Positions 47,801-57,199 of a stretch of DNA of 64,000 bases are shown one piece after another. Each line of letters opens with the position of its first letter. Position 1 is the first letter of the stretch. The DNA is taken from positions 1,054,001-1,118,000 of the forward strand of contig OZ020267.1 of assembly GCA_963971225.1 (NCBI GenBank), in the 5' to 3' direction. The notes under the pieces are model-generated. The model was not told the origin of the DNA. It saw only the letters and a list, made by a program, of their open reading frames with translations, and did not search any database. Source of the stretch: Melieria omissa (lineage: Eukaryota > Arthropoda > Insecta > Diptera > Ulidiidae). Both the position numbers and the translations under genes were made by a program.

Positions 47801-50800
47801 AAATTGTTCAGATGTAAATAGGTGGGAAGAAGTACTTCAAACACGCTTCAACAAAAACTTGAAATTCCATACAGTTCGAAAGATTAAAGTTTCTACCGAA
47901 TATGGAATCATCAACAAAATTATATCTTTCATAATTCGATGAGTATTTCTTCAGAATCAAGCAACAGTTGCCCATTTTCTATAAGTGCGTACAGAAAATA
48001 AATTTCTACATTTCTTTGTATGATTTACAATGCTGGCAGGTGCTGTGATTTATGTCAACAACAATAAAGCAATGTGAAACAAAATTTAAACAAATTTGCC
48101 ATCGTTAAATCAAGCAAAGAAAATGGCAAATTTTGCACATTTGGGTTTATTGAGTTTTGTATTTATTCGTATCGCGTTTGAGTGTTAATTTGCGTATTTG
48201 AGATTGTTTTGGCCGCTTCGCAGTGACTTAAGCGGTGAATGATTTATAGTCTTTCGACTCACGAATGTTAAAAAACCTCAAAACGCCTGAAACAAAAAGT
48301 AAATATTTAAGTAAATATTTTCCTTTCTTTGCGAGAAGAACACCAGAACATTAGAAAAGTTAGACACAGAAGCCAAGTCAAATATTGATTATTGAATTGC
48401 CAGCGCTGCTTATTTCAATGTCAGCAAAGGTTAATGAGCCACAACCAAAATTTGTCGATTCTTGCGGTGAAAGTTCTGCTTTCCTCGCGTAGACAAAGGC
48501 TACAAATTGATTTATTGATTTCATTGGTAGCAGCAGAAAGATTCGCACTCCCAGCTAATTTGGAATTTATGAAGAAGAAACAAAGTGCTGAGGAACACGG
48601 AAGGCCGAAGAAGATGAGGAAGAAGAAAAAGCAGCAGCAAGCTTTAGAAAATGTAAACAATTTGGTGTGACGCGCTTGGAAGCGTTGTGAGACGAGCTCT
48701 TCAAATTCGAATCACATGCAGACGCACACGACGCGGTTGCGCTGAATTGCTGATTGAATGTGGGCGACCATATGTGTTGTTTTTGTTGTTGGTGTTATTG
48801 TTGATTTGTGTTGATTGTGCGCGAAATTTGAATTTGTATTTTTCATTATTTATTTTTATTGTTTTTACTTAGTTGTGGTTGCAGCGCCGCGTTAAAGCAG
48901 ATTTGAGCGGCAACTGCAGCTGAGCGCTTTGCAAATGATTTCAGCGCGAGCTGACAATAACAGCGGCCCTGGCAGCTGGTGGGAACGCAGCAGCAGTGGC
49001 GCAAAGATGAAAGGGTGCATCGGCAATGACGTCATTCGGACGAGAGTTGGTGCAAGTGTGGAACTACTCGTTTGTCATTTGCTGCTATGAAGAGTGATGC
49101 CTGAAACTGCTTTAACTGGAAGCCGGACCTTTCTGGAGTGTTTTATCTGACTGACTGATTGGCCAGTAATTAGTTCGTTAAAACGGCTCGCTTTGTCCTC
49201 TGCCTCCCCGCTCGCGATTGCACGTGTAGTGCAAGGAGTTCATTAAAATTTATGGCGCGGTTTGGCAATTTTATTGCTAGTTTTCAGCGCGTTCGAGCGT
49301 TTTTCTTATTAAATCTTCTATTAAAGTTTTAGCTTTGTGCGCGTTGGGCGTTTATTGCAAACTGTCGGCACTGGAAACGCAGCTCGTTATGGCCGCTAAT
49401 GATATGCAAAAAAAACAAACAACGAAATTCATGTGTGCGTGTGTGTGTGGCCATAAATTTGCATTATTCTTATTCAGTAGAACGCCGAAAAAATACAAGC
49501 AACAATAATTTGTAATTGGCTGTCAGAAAGTCTTGGTTTGTTTTTTTTCCATTTGTCATATCACGAGTCACGTTTTGGTGGACGACGTGCCGCATTATTG
49601 AAGGCGACCGACGTAAAACGGACATGCGAGCTGCTTCAAAAATGTAAAAAATACAACAATGAAAGAAAGAAATTAAATTGCACGAAAAGACGAAAAAACA
49701 CGGCGAGAAATAATCCAAGTTCAAGGCTTTTGGCGTCAATTGCGTTGCCCGAGAACTGGCGACGGGCACAAAAGGCGTCCGGAACGTCGAAAACATTTGC
49801 AGAAGTGTGTAAATGTTTTCGCGTTGACGTAATTGCAAGCGCGGCCCAATTACTGCCGACCCGCCGTGCAACTGTTTACCTCACATTTCTGTTGTTGTTG
49901 TTGTTGTTGCTAGGTTTGCTTAGGTAGGCAGGCGTGTAATTTTATAATTTAAGTGTAATTAATGTGAAAATAAAAGCTGCCAGCGAGTGAAGCAGAAGCC
50001 AAGCGTCACCGACGATGCAATGTTGGCCTAACTGAAAAACCAACAACAAAGACGATTGCGGCAATGTCAGCAATGGCTCGATGTGCATAACAGTTTAGCC
50101 GCTACTAGTTTGCAACTCGAATGGAAAAGTAAAATTGTCTAATGAGTGGCGGCGGTGTGTTAGTTGACTCTGATGGGGCCAGCAGCCACGAGGGGAGAGG
50201 AAAGTCAAAAACGCAAAGGGGAGACATGTTGATATTATATAATGTCGCATGATATCAGCTATGAAATGTGGCTAATGTTTAGTGCGTAAATTAGAGAAAA
50301 TAAAGCAAACAGATGACCTCTGAACTTTTGCCACAGATGCAACATGATGTGACGCAATTTGGCCAAAACCAAACCAAAGATCAATAATAGTTTTTTTTTG
50401 TTTTGAAAAATTCTCCTTAGTATCAAATTAGATTAATTCTTCGGAACCCTAATGTAGTCTATATTTTATTTGCTTTCAGTAGAATATTGGGGCCAATTCA
50501 TAATCTGACTGATGATCTGAACGATTTCTTCGAAAAGCGCAATCGCTCTATTCCAATAATTCAAATTGAAGTGTTTCCAGCTAAATGCCATAATAAATAA
50601 AAATATATCATTCACCACAGGCACCAACGCCCCGTGCCAACGTACCCACCCCAGTCCACAATCTAATCAAGTGTGCGGAGACAATTGCACCGAATTTCGA
50701 GAGCCCTGCCGCGTCCAATCGCAGAATTAATACCAACGCGAGTCACATTGGCTCCACTGATAACGACTTCGTAAAGCAATTTCGATAAATAATATTTCTA

Positions 50801-53514
50801 CGTCAGCGAACGAACAGAACTGAAACAAAATAATGACATTTCACCAGTTCATCGGTTCACACGCCCCGCGCTTCCTTTGGTTGAACACTCGACCCAGTGA
50901 AATCGACAGGCGACACGTGGCTTACTTACAGTCCGTGCGAACCTAACTAAAAGCGTAATTTGTCCAAGATTTCGATTTGATTGCTGTTGTTGTCATACCC
51001 TACATTGAGTTGTTTAGAAATAGAAATTTTGAATGGCAGTGAATTTTAATTGACAGTTGGAAATGGGTGTTATGAACCTTAACTCATTAATAAACATAAC
51101 AAAATAAAAAAAATGGTTTCACATTTTTGTTAACAACAAGCAGAGTTCCGTGGAAAATTTGGGTCACAAAAAATGTGCCACTCCCCTTGTCCAATGCCCC
51201 TTAAATTTTACCATCTATGGAACCACGGTGTACAAAATTGAAATGCTGTCCGACTTATAGTTACGAAGCTATTCCACATTACAAATTTTGGTTGCATGGG
51301 CGGTGCCATGCCCTCTCGTTCCATACCCACCCTTTTCCCTCCTGTCAAAGGGCACGTTTGAATCGTAAGTTTGTGTCAAATATCATTGATATTAGAGCAT
51401 TTGCATCACTTGAAAAGTGCCACGCCCCTTTTCCAAAGCCCATACAATTTTACCATACAATTTCAACAGTGGCCCTGTACCAAGTTTTAATGCTGTCCAA
51501 CTTATCATTCCGAACATATTCCATGTTAAAAATTTGGGTGGTATGGGAAGTGCCACGCCCACCTATCGGGCCGTATTCGCACTATGTGCTTTACTGAGAT
51601 TTAGTCAGACGAACATTCCGTGAGAGATTCAGCTCAATCGGCCGTCTAGTTTTTGCGTTTTAGTGTCGTGAGACGCAACAAACATTCATTGTTATATGTA
51701 AAGATTTTGGAATTTTTAATAAACAATTTTGAATTTCTGGATTTTTTTTTGGTAAAATGTTTTTTTTGAAAATTTTAAATTACAAATGATTGAATTCATG
51801 GTTTATTGCTTTTTAATTTTTATAAATAATATTTTTTTAAATTCCTACCAAACTTTTTTTTTGAAAATTTTAAATTACAAATGTTTGAATTCATGGTTTA
51901 TTGCTTTTTAATTTTTAGAAATAATATTTTTTTAAATTTCTATCAAACTTTACCAATAATTATTTAAAATAATCTAAATTTTTAATCATCAGTAATGCTT
52001 TCAACTTCGTTGTTCTTGTTTCCTAAAGTGACTTGTATTTGTTTCTTTCCAACATCTGTGCAGCTCATGATTAAGTCGACCAAGATCGTTGTTGTTTTTC
52101 TGCTTCCGAGCAATTGAATTTTAATGCTTTTATTGGTGTTGGCTGCGTTTCATCGCTTCGAGTTCAAAATGCAGACAACAAATTCATTTATTGTCGGCTT
52201 ACATAAATGGCGAGTGTCAATTACAACAAAAACAACAACACCAATTGTGCAAATGCCAGTTGAGAGTAGCAACAACAACAACAATAAAAAACAAAAACAT
52301 CAATAAAATTAACTCGTCAAGTGTTTTATAGCGTTGATAAGTCGCACAAGTTGACTTGAGTTAAGGTCAAGTTTGCTGATTCAGTCGACGGGGACAGAGA
52401 CGTGCGACAGCTGAGTTCTATATTTAGAAATTTTTTTAGAGTACAGTTATGAGATCAGTTGATTTGTTGCTTTGTGGTTTCAGGGGATTATGTTAGTTTA
52501 ACTATTTTTATTTATTCTTTACTAAAGAAATAGAAAAAACGACCATTTGATGAATTCAATTGCATAGCAGACAAAAAAAATTTAAAAGCAGGAAATAATT
52601 TCCCATACATTTTCTCCCTTCGCAATATTTTTTATTTGAATGTCTTTGCTCGCCGCTCGTTTCAATGCACTCAAAGTGAACTTTGCACTTGTTGTTGCAA
52701 CCAACACAAATTGTGTCATTTTGTATGAATTGTTGTTGTTGTACTTTTATCTCATTGACGCCACAGCTACAACAACACACACTCCCAAACGGCCGCGATA
52801 GTTTCGTTCTTGTTGTTGTTGTTCTCAATTGGGGCAAATTGAAAGTGCCAGCCAACCATTTCTCACTTCCCACTCATATCACTTGCGCCCCCGAACCCCA
52901 ACAATTCCCCACCCGTGATATTTACCGTATTTATCGTCGACGGCCGCGTACGGCGGCGTGGCATCGTCGTCGATGGTGGTCGCCATATCGCCGCCCGCGC
53001 CACTCGACGCCTCTCCCGATGCGCCGGCGCCGCTGCGGGACGCCACAAAGGAGAGTGTGGTGGGCGGCACCAGCGGCTGGTCCTGCTGCTCCACCGACGC
53101 CGGCGAAGTGGGCGCGGCGGGGTTGGCGCCGCTCGGAAAATCAGTCTCTTCGGTCTCCACAGCTCCGGTTCCGGCCGCAGCGTCGACGCCCGCGACCGCG
53201 CCGGCGCCCGATCCGGCGCCGTACACGTTGTAGGCGTTGCCCAGGAGCGCGGGGCTCGGCGTGCTGAAGGCGAATAGCAGCTCGTCGTCTTCGTTGGCGG
53301 CGTGGTCCTTGGTGCCGAGTGCGTTCGCAATCACGTCTGTGGCGGCGGTCAGCGGCGGCGCGGAGAAGGGCGCCGGCGACGGGAACTCGCGATCGACCGT
53401 GATGGCGACGGCAGTGGAAGCGAGCGGTGCGCTGCTGTTCTCCTGCACAATGCCGGCCACGAGCAGCACGTTGAGCAGAATGCGCAGCTGCGCGGTGCGC
53501 CTGGGGCGTGGCAT
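13423..53514 (-). CDS. Ptp99A: Receptor-type tyrosine-protein phosphatase 99A (full coding span, 11 exons)
   Basis: Eleven exons join in consistent phase to 4362 nt, 1453 residues: 52926-53514, 35052-35255, 30165-30445, 29390-29506, 26779-26918, 17219-17508, 16817-17157, 16584-16750, 15960-16515, 15361-15629 and 13423-14830. Ptp99A is a neuronal cell-surface phosphatase that helps guide motor axons in Drosophila. Domain order: signal peptide (about 1-24), Ala/Gly/Thr-rich stalk (to 196), two FN3 domains (about 197-290 and 299-397), one membrane helix (about 419-443), active D1 with WPD loop 675-677 and P-loop Cys709/Arg715 (HCSAGVGR), and D2 in which the Cys is Asp984 and the Arg is Gln990. 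A 375-residue Asn/Thr/Gln-rich tail ends in DAQSLDIVG; the fly protein I recall ends DAQNLDIVG. The identity is firm; the 5' UTR exons are not placed. Confidence 0.96.
15361..15629 (-). CDS. Ptp99A: Ptp99A exon 10: D2 phosphatase-like core
   Basis: Residues 896-984, starting NFAQFWPDD and ending NGPIVVVD. It carries WPE at 952-954 where active domains have WPD, and ends just at the altered catalytic position (Asp984). The acceptor is CGGCGATAG behind a CTCTTTTTTC tract; the donor is AG|GTAAGC. Confidence 0.93.
15960..16515 (-). CDS. Ptp99A: Ptp99A exon 9: D1 catalytic loop remainder, linker, D2 start
   Basis: Residues 710-895. It begins inside the P-loop (S710 AGVGRTGTY), so the catalytic loop is split between exons 8 and 9. 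It then runs through the D1 C-terminal helices ([21 protein letters not shown] in two parts) and the start of D2 ([24 protein letters not shown]). The donor is ATT|GTGAGT. Confidence 0.95.
16584..16750 (-). CDS. Ptp99A: Ptp99A exon 8: WPD loop and catalytic cysteine
   Basis: Residues 655-709: [24 protein letters not shown], then GPIVVHC ending at Cys709 with donor AG|GTGGGT. The 5' end is a tandem acceptor, CCAG then CAG. The exon starts at 16750 (TTG) or at 16753 (CAG TTG, one extra Gln). I prefer 16750 because it reproduces the fly HLK-LKKKKQ junction. Confidence 0.93.
16817..17157 (-). CDS. Ptp99A: Ptp99A exon 7: D1 substrate-binding part
   Basis: Residues 541-654, from [17 protein letters not shown] through the pTyr-loop region [15 protein letters not shown], the [20 protein letters not shown] core and [12 protein letters not shown], to QIKHLK. 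Donor AAG|GTAGTA; acceptor TTGGCCAG|ATG. All conserved D1 elements are intact. Confidence 0.95.
17219..17508 (-). CDS. Ptp99A: Ptp99A exon 6: juxtamembrane segment and D1 N-terminus
   Basis: Residues 444-540: [20 protein letters not shown], then [33 protein letters not shown], and the D1 opening [13 protein letters not shown]. Acceptor TTTCTTCCAG|CAG (phase 2); donor CCT|GTAAGT. It is the first intracellular exon, and the one to which an alternative intronic first exon could be joined. Confidence 0.95.
22742..22749 (+). promoter_or_regulatory. TATA-box-like TATAAATA in a GC-rich island
   Basis: TATAAATAG is set in a GC-rich stretch (22680-22830), as in many fly TATA promoters, reading on the plus strand. 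About 30 bp downstream there is no strong TCAGT initiator. It lies next to the candidate alternative Ptp99A exon, but in the opposite direction, so any transcript would be antisense to it. Chance is a real possibility. Confidence 0.25.
22827..22918 (-). CDS. Ptp99A: Candidate alternative first exon of Ptp99A (cytoplasmic isoform)
   Basis: The minus-strand ATG at 22918 opens 30 codons ([30 protein letters not shown]) and ends AC|GTAAGT, a perfect intron start, in phase 2. The frame meets a stop (ACG TAA) immediately if not spliced. The acceptor of exon 6 (17508) is also phase 2, so the join gives ...[15 protein letters not shown] without a frame break. Codon use is rich in G/C at third positions, unlike the intron around it. 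A protein made this way would have a charged 31-residue leader, no signal peptide and no membrane helix, followed by D1 and D2. I do not recall such an isoform. The other reading is a nested unrelated gene, or chance. Confidence 0.45.
24075..24158. repeat. Two tandem 39-bp AT-rich units, each palindromic
   Basis: Unit 1 (24075-24113) and unit 2 (24114-24152) differ by one base. The stretch 24116-24158 is a perfect hairpin with 18-bp arms (CATGATGCAATAATTAAT) and a 7-base loop. Possibly the core of a small foldback transposon. Confidence 0.75.
25898..26117. mobile_element. 220-bp miniature inverted-repeat element, Tc1/mariner- or pogo-type
   Basis: The ends are CAGT...ACTG and are flanked on both sides by TA, the target duplication of the Tc1/mariner/pogo superfamily. 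The terminal inverted repeats (25898-25921 and 26094-26117) match at 20 of 24 positions and end in GTGAAC. An inner copy of GTTCACTATA at about 25958 suggests subterminal repeats. There is no transposase frame, so it is a non-autonomous relic. The family name is not known to me. Confidence 0.75.
26779..26918 (-). CDS. Ptp99A: Ptp99A exon 5: transmembrane segment
   Basis: Residues 398-443: [20 protein letters not shown], then [20 protein letters not shown] and MAFFLW, the single membrane helix. Acceptor CACTTTCAG|ATT; donor TGGAG|GTAAGT (phase 2). Confidence 0.95.
26919..29389 (-). other. Ptp99A intron 4 (2.5 kb)
   Basis: Contains CAA/CAG-rich runs (27720-27780 and 28060-28085) and no frame that resembles a known protein. 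Nothing else is seen. Confidence 0.6.
29390..29506 (-). CDS. Ptp99A: Ptp99A exon 4: end of second FN3 domain
   Basis: Residues 359-397, [20 protein letters not shown] through [16 protein letters not shown]. It has the Tyr-x-Val core typical of the last FN3 strands. Acceptor CCATTGCAG|ATG; donor AAG|GTGAGT. Confidence 0.95.
30165..30445 (-). CDS. Ptp99A: Ptp99A exon 3: FN3-1 end and FN3-2 body
   Basis: Residues 265-358, from [20 protein letters not shown], through [20 protein letters not shown] and [20 protein letters not shown], to SAKELETA. The acceptor is TCGTTGCAG|AAC; the donor GCG|GTAGGT is phase 0. Confidence 0.95.
30446..35051 (-). other. Ptp99A intron 2 (4.6 kb)
   Basis: AT-rich near 30.5-31.3 kb. 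It holds a (GTGA)n run at about 31918-31939 and an 18-bp (GT)9 at 32221-32238. No coding exon was recognised on either strand. Confidence 0.6.
35052..35255 (-). CDS. Ptp99A: Ptp99A exon 2: first FN3 domain
   Basis: Residues 197-264, [40 protein letters not shown], ending FVLPNL. The acceptor TTTGCAG|TG completes the Val codon split after exon 1. The donor is A|GTAAGT (phase 1). The FN3 core Trp and Tyr are present. Confidence 0.95.
41625..41650. repeat. (GT)13 microsatellite
   Basis: An uninterrupted GT dinucleotide run. Similar but shorter runs occur at 32221, 37181 and 60443. Confidence 0.9.
44922..44963. repeat. (AC)n microsatellite followed by (TG)n, inverted
   Basis: About 19 bases of AC repeat, then a spacer, then GTATGTGTGTGTGCG. 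The two halves are complementary and could pair as a loose hairpin. Confidence 0.7.
47041..47190. repeat. 150-nt homopurine tract, mainly (GGAAGA)n
   Basis: Every base of the plus strand from 47041 to 47190 is A or G. Purine-rich sequence continues less perfectly to about 47275. The hexamer GGAAGA/GAGGAA recurs many times. All three frames read as Glu/Lys/Arg/Gly runs, which are not genes. Confidence 0.95.
51170..51710. repeat. Degenerate interspersed repeat with two diverged internal copies
   Basis: Two segments about 245 bp apart (about 51170-51330 and 51415-51570) share the order GTGCCAC(G/T)CCCC, ATTTTACCAT, GCTGTCC(G/A)ACTTAT and GGG(C/A)(G/A)GTGCCA(T/C)GCCC. The block ends with TTAGTGTCGTGAGACGC. 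Such GTGCCACGCCC-type blocks recur in fly genomes as transposon remains. I cannot name the family. Confidence 0.6.
51761..51950. repeat. Tandem duplication, 95-bp unit, AT-rich
   Basis: Copies at about 51761-51855 and 51856-51950 share GAAAATTTTAAATTACAAATG and TTGAATTCATGGTTTATTGC with only a few differences, so the duplication is recent. Confidence 0.8.
52926..53514 (-). CDS. Ptp99A: Ptp99A exon 1 (coding): signal peptide and low-complexity stalk
   Basis: Residues 1-196. The ATG at 53514 (AACGAAATG) starts [20 protein letters not shown], a basic then hydrophobic signal peptide; the fly protein also starts MPRP. The frame is open further upstream, but I chose this ATG because it gives the signal sequence at once. 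The stalk is rich in Ala, Gly, Ser and Thr, then reaches SxEQQDQP and [15 protein letters not shown], close to the fly stretch [14 protein letters not shown]. Donor ATACG|GTAAAT, phase 1. It is much more GC-rich than its surroundings and yields long antisense frames. Confidence 0.92.
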
Positions 53515-56500
53515 TTCGTTGCTTGTTGTGGCGGCGGTGCGGCTCGTTGTGCACGAGCAGTCGTTGTCCGGCGGTGCGTTGACAGCGGTTGTGCGGGGGG
53601 TGTATCGAGTGGAAGCGCGGCTTCTGGCTGCTGCTGGGTGCAAGGGGGAGATGGGCGAACGCTCGCTCTTCCTTGTTTGCGGCACGATTCAAGAGACAAT
53701 CATTTTGCACTAACAAAATTTCAGCGAGTTTTTTGTTTTCTCAATTTTGTGCTCGTAAAAACTCAGTTTTGCTGCGGCGAAAAATTACACTGTTAAACAT
53801 AAATGTGGCTTGTGCGGTCGCACTTCACTCGCTACACTATAAAAAAATCAATCACTTTTTTGGCTCGTTTCGGTTAGTGTATCTGCGCGTGTTGTGCTCC
53901 CCGGCGGCGCGGCGGCCTGCGACTGCTGAGCCGCTCGGCTAGCACCAGTGCGAAACGCGTTCGCGCTGCTGCCCATTGCTGCTGTTGTTGTTTTTGTGTG
54001 TTGCCACTCACTGCTGGGCTCCACTCAAACAGCAATAACAACAACAATATCAGCGGTTGCGGCTTTTTCGCTACGCGCGTGACTCATTTGCTTAATTGCC
54101 CTTTTTTCCGTGGCCGTTTTTGCCGACGATCGCCGTTTTTTTGTTGCTCGCTGGTTCGTCTGCCCGAGTTTATTTTACTTTTATCACAAATTTCTGCTTT
54201 TGATGCTATTTAAGTTTTATGTTTCGGCGCACTTTCGGACGCAACTTGCAACTTCAAACACAAAAACAACAACAGCAACAACGAGAATGCTGCTGCGGTT
54301 GCTTCGCCGTTGCTGTTCTCGTGACGAGTTCAAATGGGTTCAATAATTCAGTCGACGGAGAAGAGGTGTGCTGATTCTTTTTATTGCATTTCCTTGAGGA
54401 GACCAAGGCGGATGAGGGGCGGTGGTGTGCGGGGTACGTCACCATGTCGACAAGCGAAATTTGCATGGCGTAAAATGCCTTGTGGCACAGTGGCGCATGT
54501 GTGCGGCAGCTGTGCCTTGTTTGTTGTTGTTGTTGGCAGTGTTGGAAGTGAAACATTAAGTGTGTTGTATGGTTTTTGCAATTCCGTTCGTTGCCATGTT
54601 TCGGTTGTGAGCGATCGTAAAAGGACGCTGCGATTTATGCAAAGTTCAAAGTCCGTTTTGAGGTTAGGAACGTTTAAATTTCAGTGCCCATTAAAACTGA
54701 AGAGGAGTAGCAGTTAAGATTAAACGTGAAGGTGTGGTACAAATGAAATTTTAATAACGTTTTGAGTTAATGTGTGAAAATTGTTCATGAAGGGTTTCAG
54801 TTGGATGGAAGTTTTGTTTTTCTTAGACAACTGTCTGTCCGTTGTCAGACTGTTTATGCTTCGGGGATTCACTTGATCCAAACTTGTATGGTCGACATTG
54901 CACTTGGACAGTTTGAAAGCGATTGCAAGTCAGTTGCGCAAATGTCGCAGTCAGACAGAACGTAGAAGACACTTGGATAATAATGAGAAAAGTTGTTCAT
55001 TACAAACTGGTCTCAGCCAGCCAACGTCTCGACTTGGCGATTGCGACAAACTTTGCAAACTTGTTCGGCACAAATTTGCATTTAACGCGAATCGGTCGTC
55101 AGTCGAGCAGCTAAAGTATGTGTGAAAATATTTTGGCGCCATTAGCAACACAAACGAGACAACAGCGAAGCGATCGATTGTAATTGAAAATAATTAATGC
55201 AGCACATAGCTGACGGACGCGTGGGTGGTTAAGCGGTGCTTCGAGCCACAGTGGCAACGCCGGTGGCTGTTAGTGTCAAGCTGAAAGTGGCGAGGACTTC
55301 TGTGCAATGTTTGCTTTTTGATTGACTCGTTGCACACACACTCGCACACACTCACACATCGCTCAGGGGCCGCACGCATGGCTGCAATGTCGTTTTTACG
55401 ACATGTGGCTAAATCGCCTTTTGACATATTGACAAACAAAGTGAGCGCAGCGGAATAATGCCACAAAGCAAGGCACTGAAAATTGGCCAATCAATTGAAA
55501 TGGACAATTGTGAGACCTCAATCGCGCGACAAATTGCGCACAATTGCACAATGAGTGCTCAAGTGAGAAGAAGGCAGACAAGAGGCACAGTGTCAGCGAA
55601 CGACAGCGGGTCAGTGACACTGTGCAGCGGCCACTTTGTGCTAAATGGACTGTCGGACATCAGTTGACAGTTACAATTCTATTGTCACCCACTTTCGAGC
55701 GATTGTGACATTTATTACAGCAAATTGAAAAATTCGATTGGCATAAAATTGCACCTGAAGCTAGCTAAAGTTTTACGACTGCAGTTGTTAGTAAAAGCCA
55801 AAGAATTGGTGCATCTCAGTTGAAAATTGAACTGACCTCTTTTCAGGTGTGTTCAGAAATCTCCAAGTCTGTCCCAATCAACTAACTCCCTGCAATAGTT
55901 ATTTTCAAAGTTTTGGTTATTTTCCAAGCTACAAAACAAACTAACTGCGACACAAAGAGTGGCTTTGTTGTTGGCACCAAATGCGCCATTGACACATTTC
56001 AGTCGCCACATCTCAGTCAATGTTTTGATTTGCTCTGCTTCTGTTCTTCTTTCTAGTTTTGTTTACTTTTTCTTTCACGTGCTCTTATTTTATTTATTTT
56101 TCGTTGTTGTTGTTGTGCCTTTGTGTTATGTCAATTTGTCACGGTGCTTATTAGCATATTTGTTGTAGTTTTTGTTGTCGTTTGCGCTTAGAAATGCCAC
56201 GAAAACTTTTATTTTTGTGTCTTCCGTTCGCTGCTTAAGTCTTCATTTTTGGTATTTGTGCCGACTGAGCCAAAGTTTTGTGCCAAAATATGAAATTTAG
56301 TTTAGCTTGAATTCATTGCGGTTCGCTTTTATGTGAAGACAAGAAAAACTTGTTGCCATCAAAAATTTTTGTTGCCATCATTTATTGGCGCGTAACACTC
56401 TTTTGTTGTTTTTGAAAAAGGCTATTGACGAAGAAGTCGTATTCATACTACAAACAAAGCTTGGATAATTAAAAATAAGAAATGCCGAACCTGAGTAAAA

Positions 56501-57150
56501 CGAAGCTCAGCATTTGCCATATTTGCTTTCGGTTCAATGACCGTCGTTTTCAAACGATTGGAACTTGCACAGAAGACCAGAAGTTGTTTCTAATAGTAAT
56601 CCTGTGTCCTATGTCGGTAGCCAACTAAAGTGAGGTCCTTTCTAGGGACGTTTATCTACTAACTCTCCATGACATGACAGAAATGTCATTTTATACTTTT
56701 CACTCTGCTTTTCTGCAGAGAGACGGTTTTTAGATCAGTCACTGAACAATTGAGACTGTTGTATTCGACTAGAACTTTTCCTTTCGCATATTCATAAAAT
56801 TTACTTTACCTAACCACTGAGATAATGAGCCAGAACTTTCCAATAGGACACATTGGGCATTGCCACATTTGAGTTTTTTTTTTGTTATGTCTTCTGTGCT
56901 GTCCTGCTGACTCGTGCAAATTAGTTGCTCCTGCGAATATTTGCTTGTGGCAAAAATTTGTGTATACATTTCTCTATTCCTGCACTAACGTGGCACCAAC
57001 CACACCCAAAGGAACTTTCGGTGCGGAAATACGAATGGAAAATTCCCAGCACACTGTTTCTAATTTGAGAATTTCGCTATAGTCGCGCAGTCTGTGGGTA
57101 GTCGGGGCTTCAAACTGGGCGACGACCTGAAAGTGGTTGAAAATTAAATT
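53515..57150 (-). other. Upstream of the Ptp99A ATG: 5' UTR or intron, no gene seen
   Basis: Contains the GC-rich leader of the ATG exon to about 53700, with a possible acceptor TTTTGTTAG at about 53710. After that it is AT-rich sequence with (TTG)n and (CAA)n runs. No further coding exon is recognised on either strand. Confidence 0.4.
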
Positions 57151-57199
57151 TGGTAGAGCCCAGTTTTGCAACAGATACACACGACGTGTGCGGCAGAGA

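Larger units (their letters stand above)
35256..52925 (-). other. Ptp99A intron 1 (17.7 kb)
   Basis: Very large first coding intron. It contains a GA-rich run (35489-35535), (GT)n/(AC)n microsatellites at 37181, 41625 and 44922, a 150-nt purine run (47041-47190), transposon-like repeats at 51.2-51.7 kb and a 95-bp duplication at 51.76-51.95 kb. Many frames up to about 180 codons occur at 38-44 kb, but they overlap on several frames and strands and match nothing I know. Two short frames (38414-38524 and 50621-50788) look mildly coding. Confidence 0.55.

Noticed and set aside
48434..48670. 78-codon frame ending in a Lys/Gln-rich stretch
   Set aside because: The Lys-rich end is an AAG/GAAGA repeat, and there is no splice or promoter support.
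52915..53796. Long plus-strand frames over Ptp99A exon 1
   Set aside because: They are antisense shadows of the GC-rich Ala/Gly/Thr coding exon.
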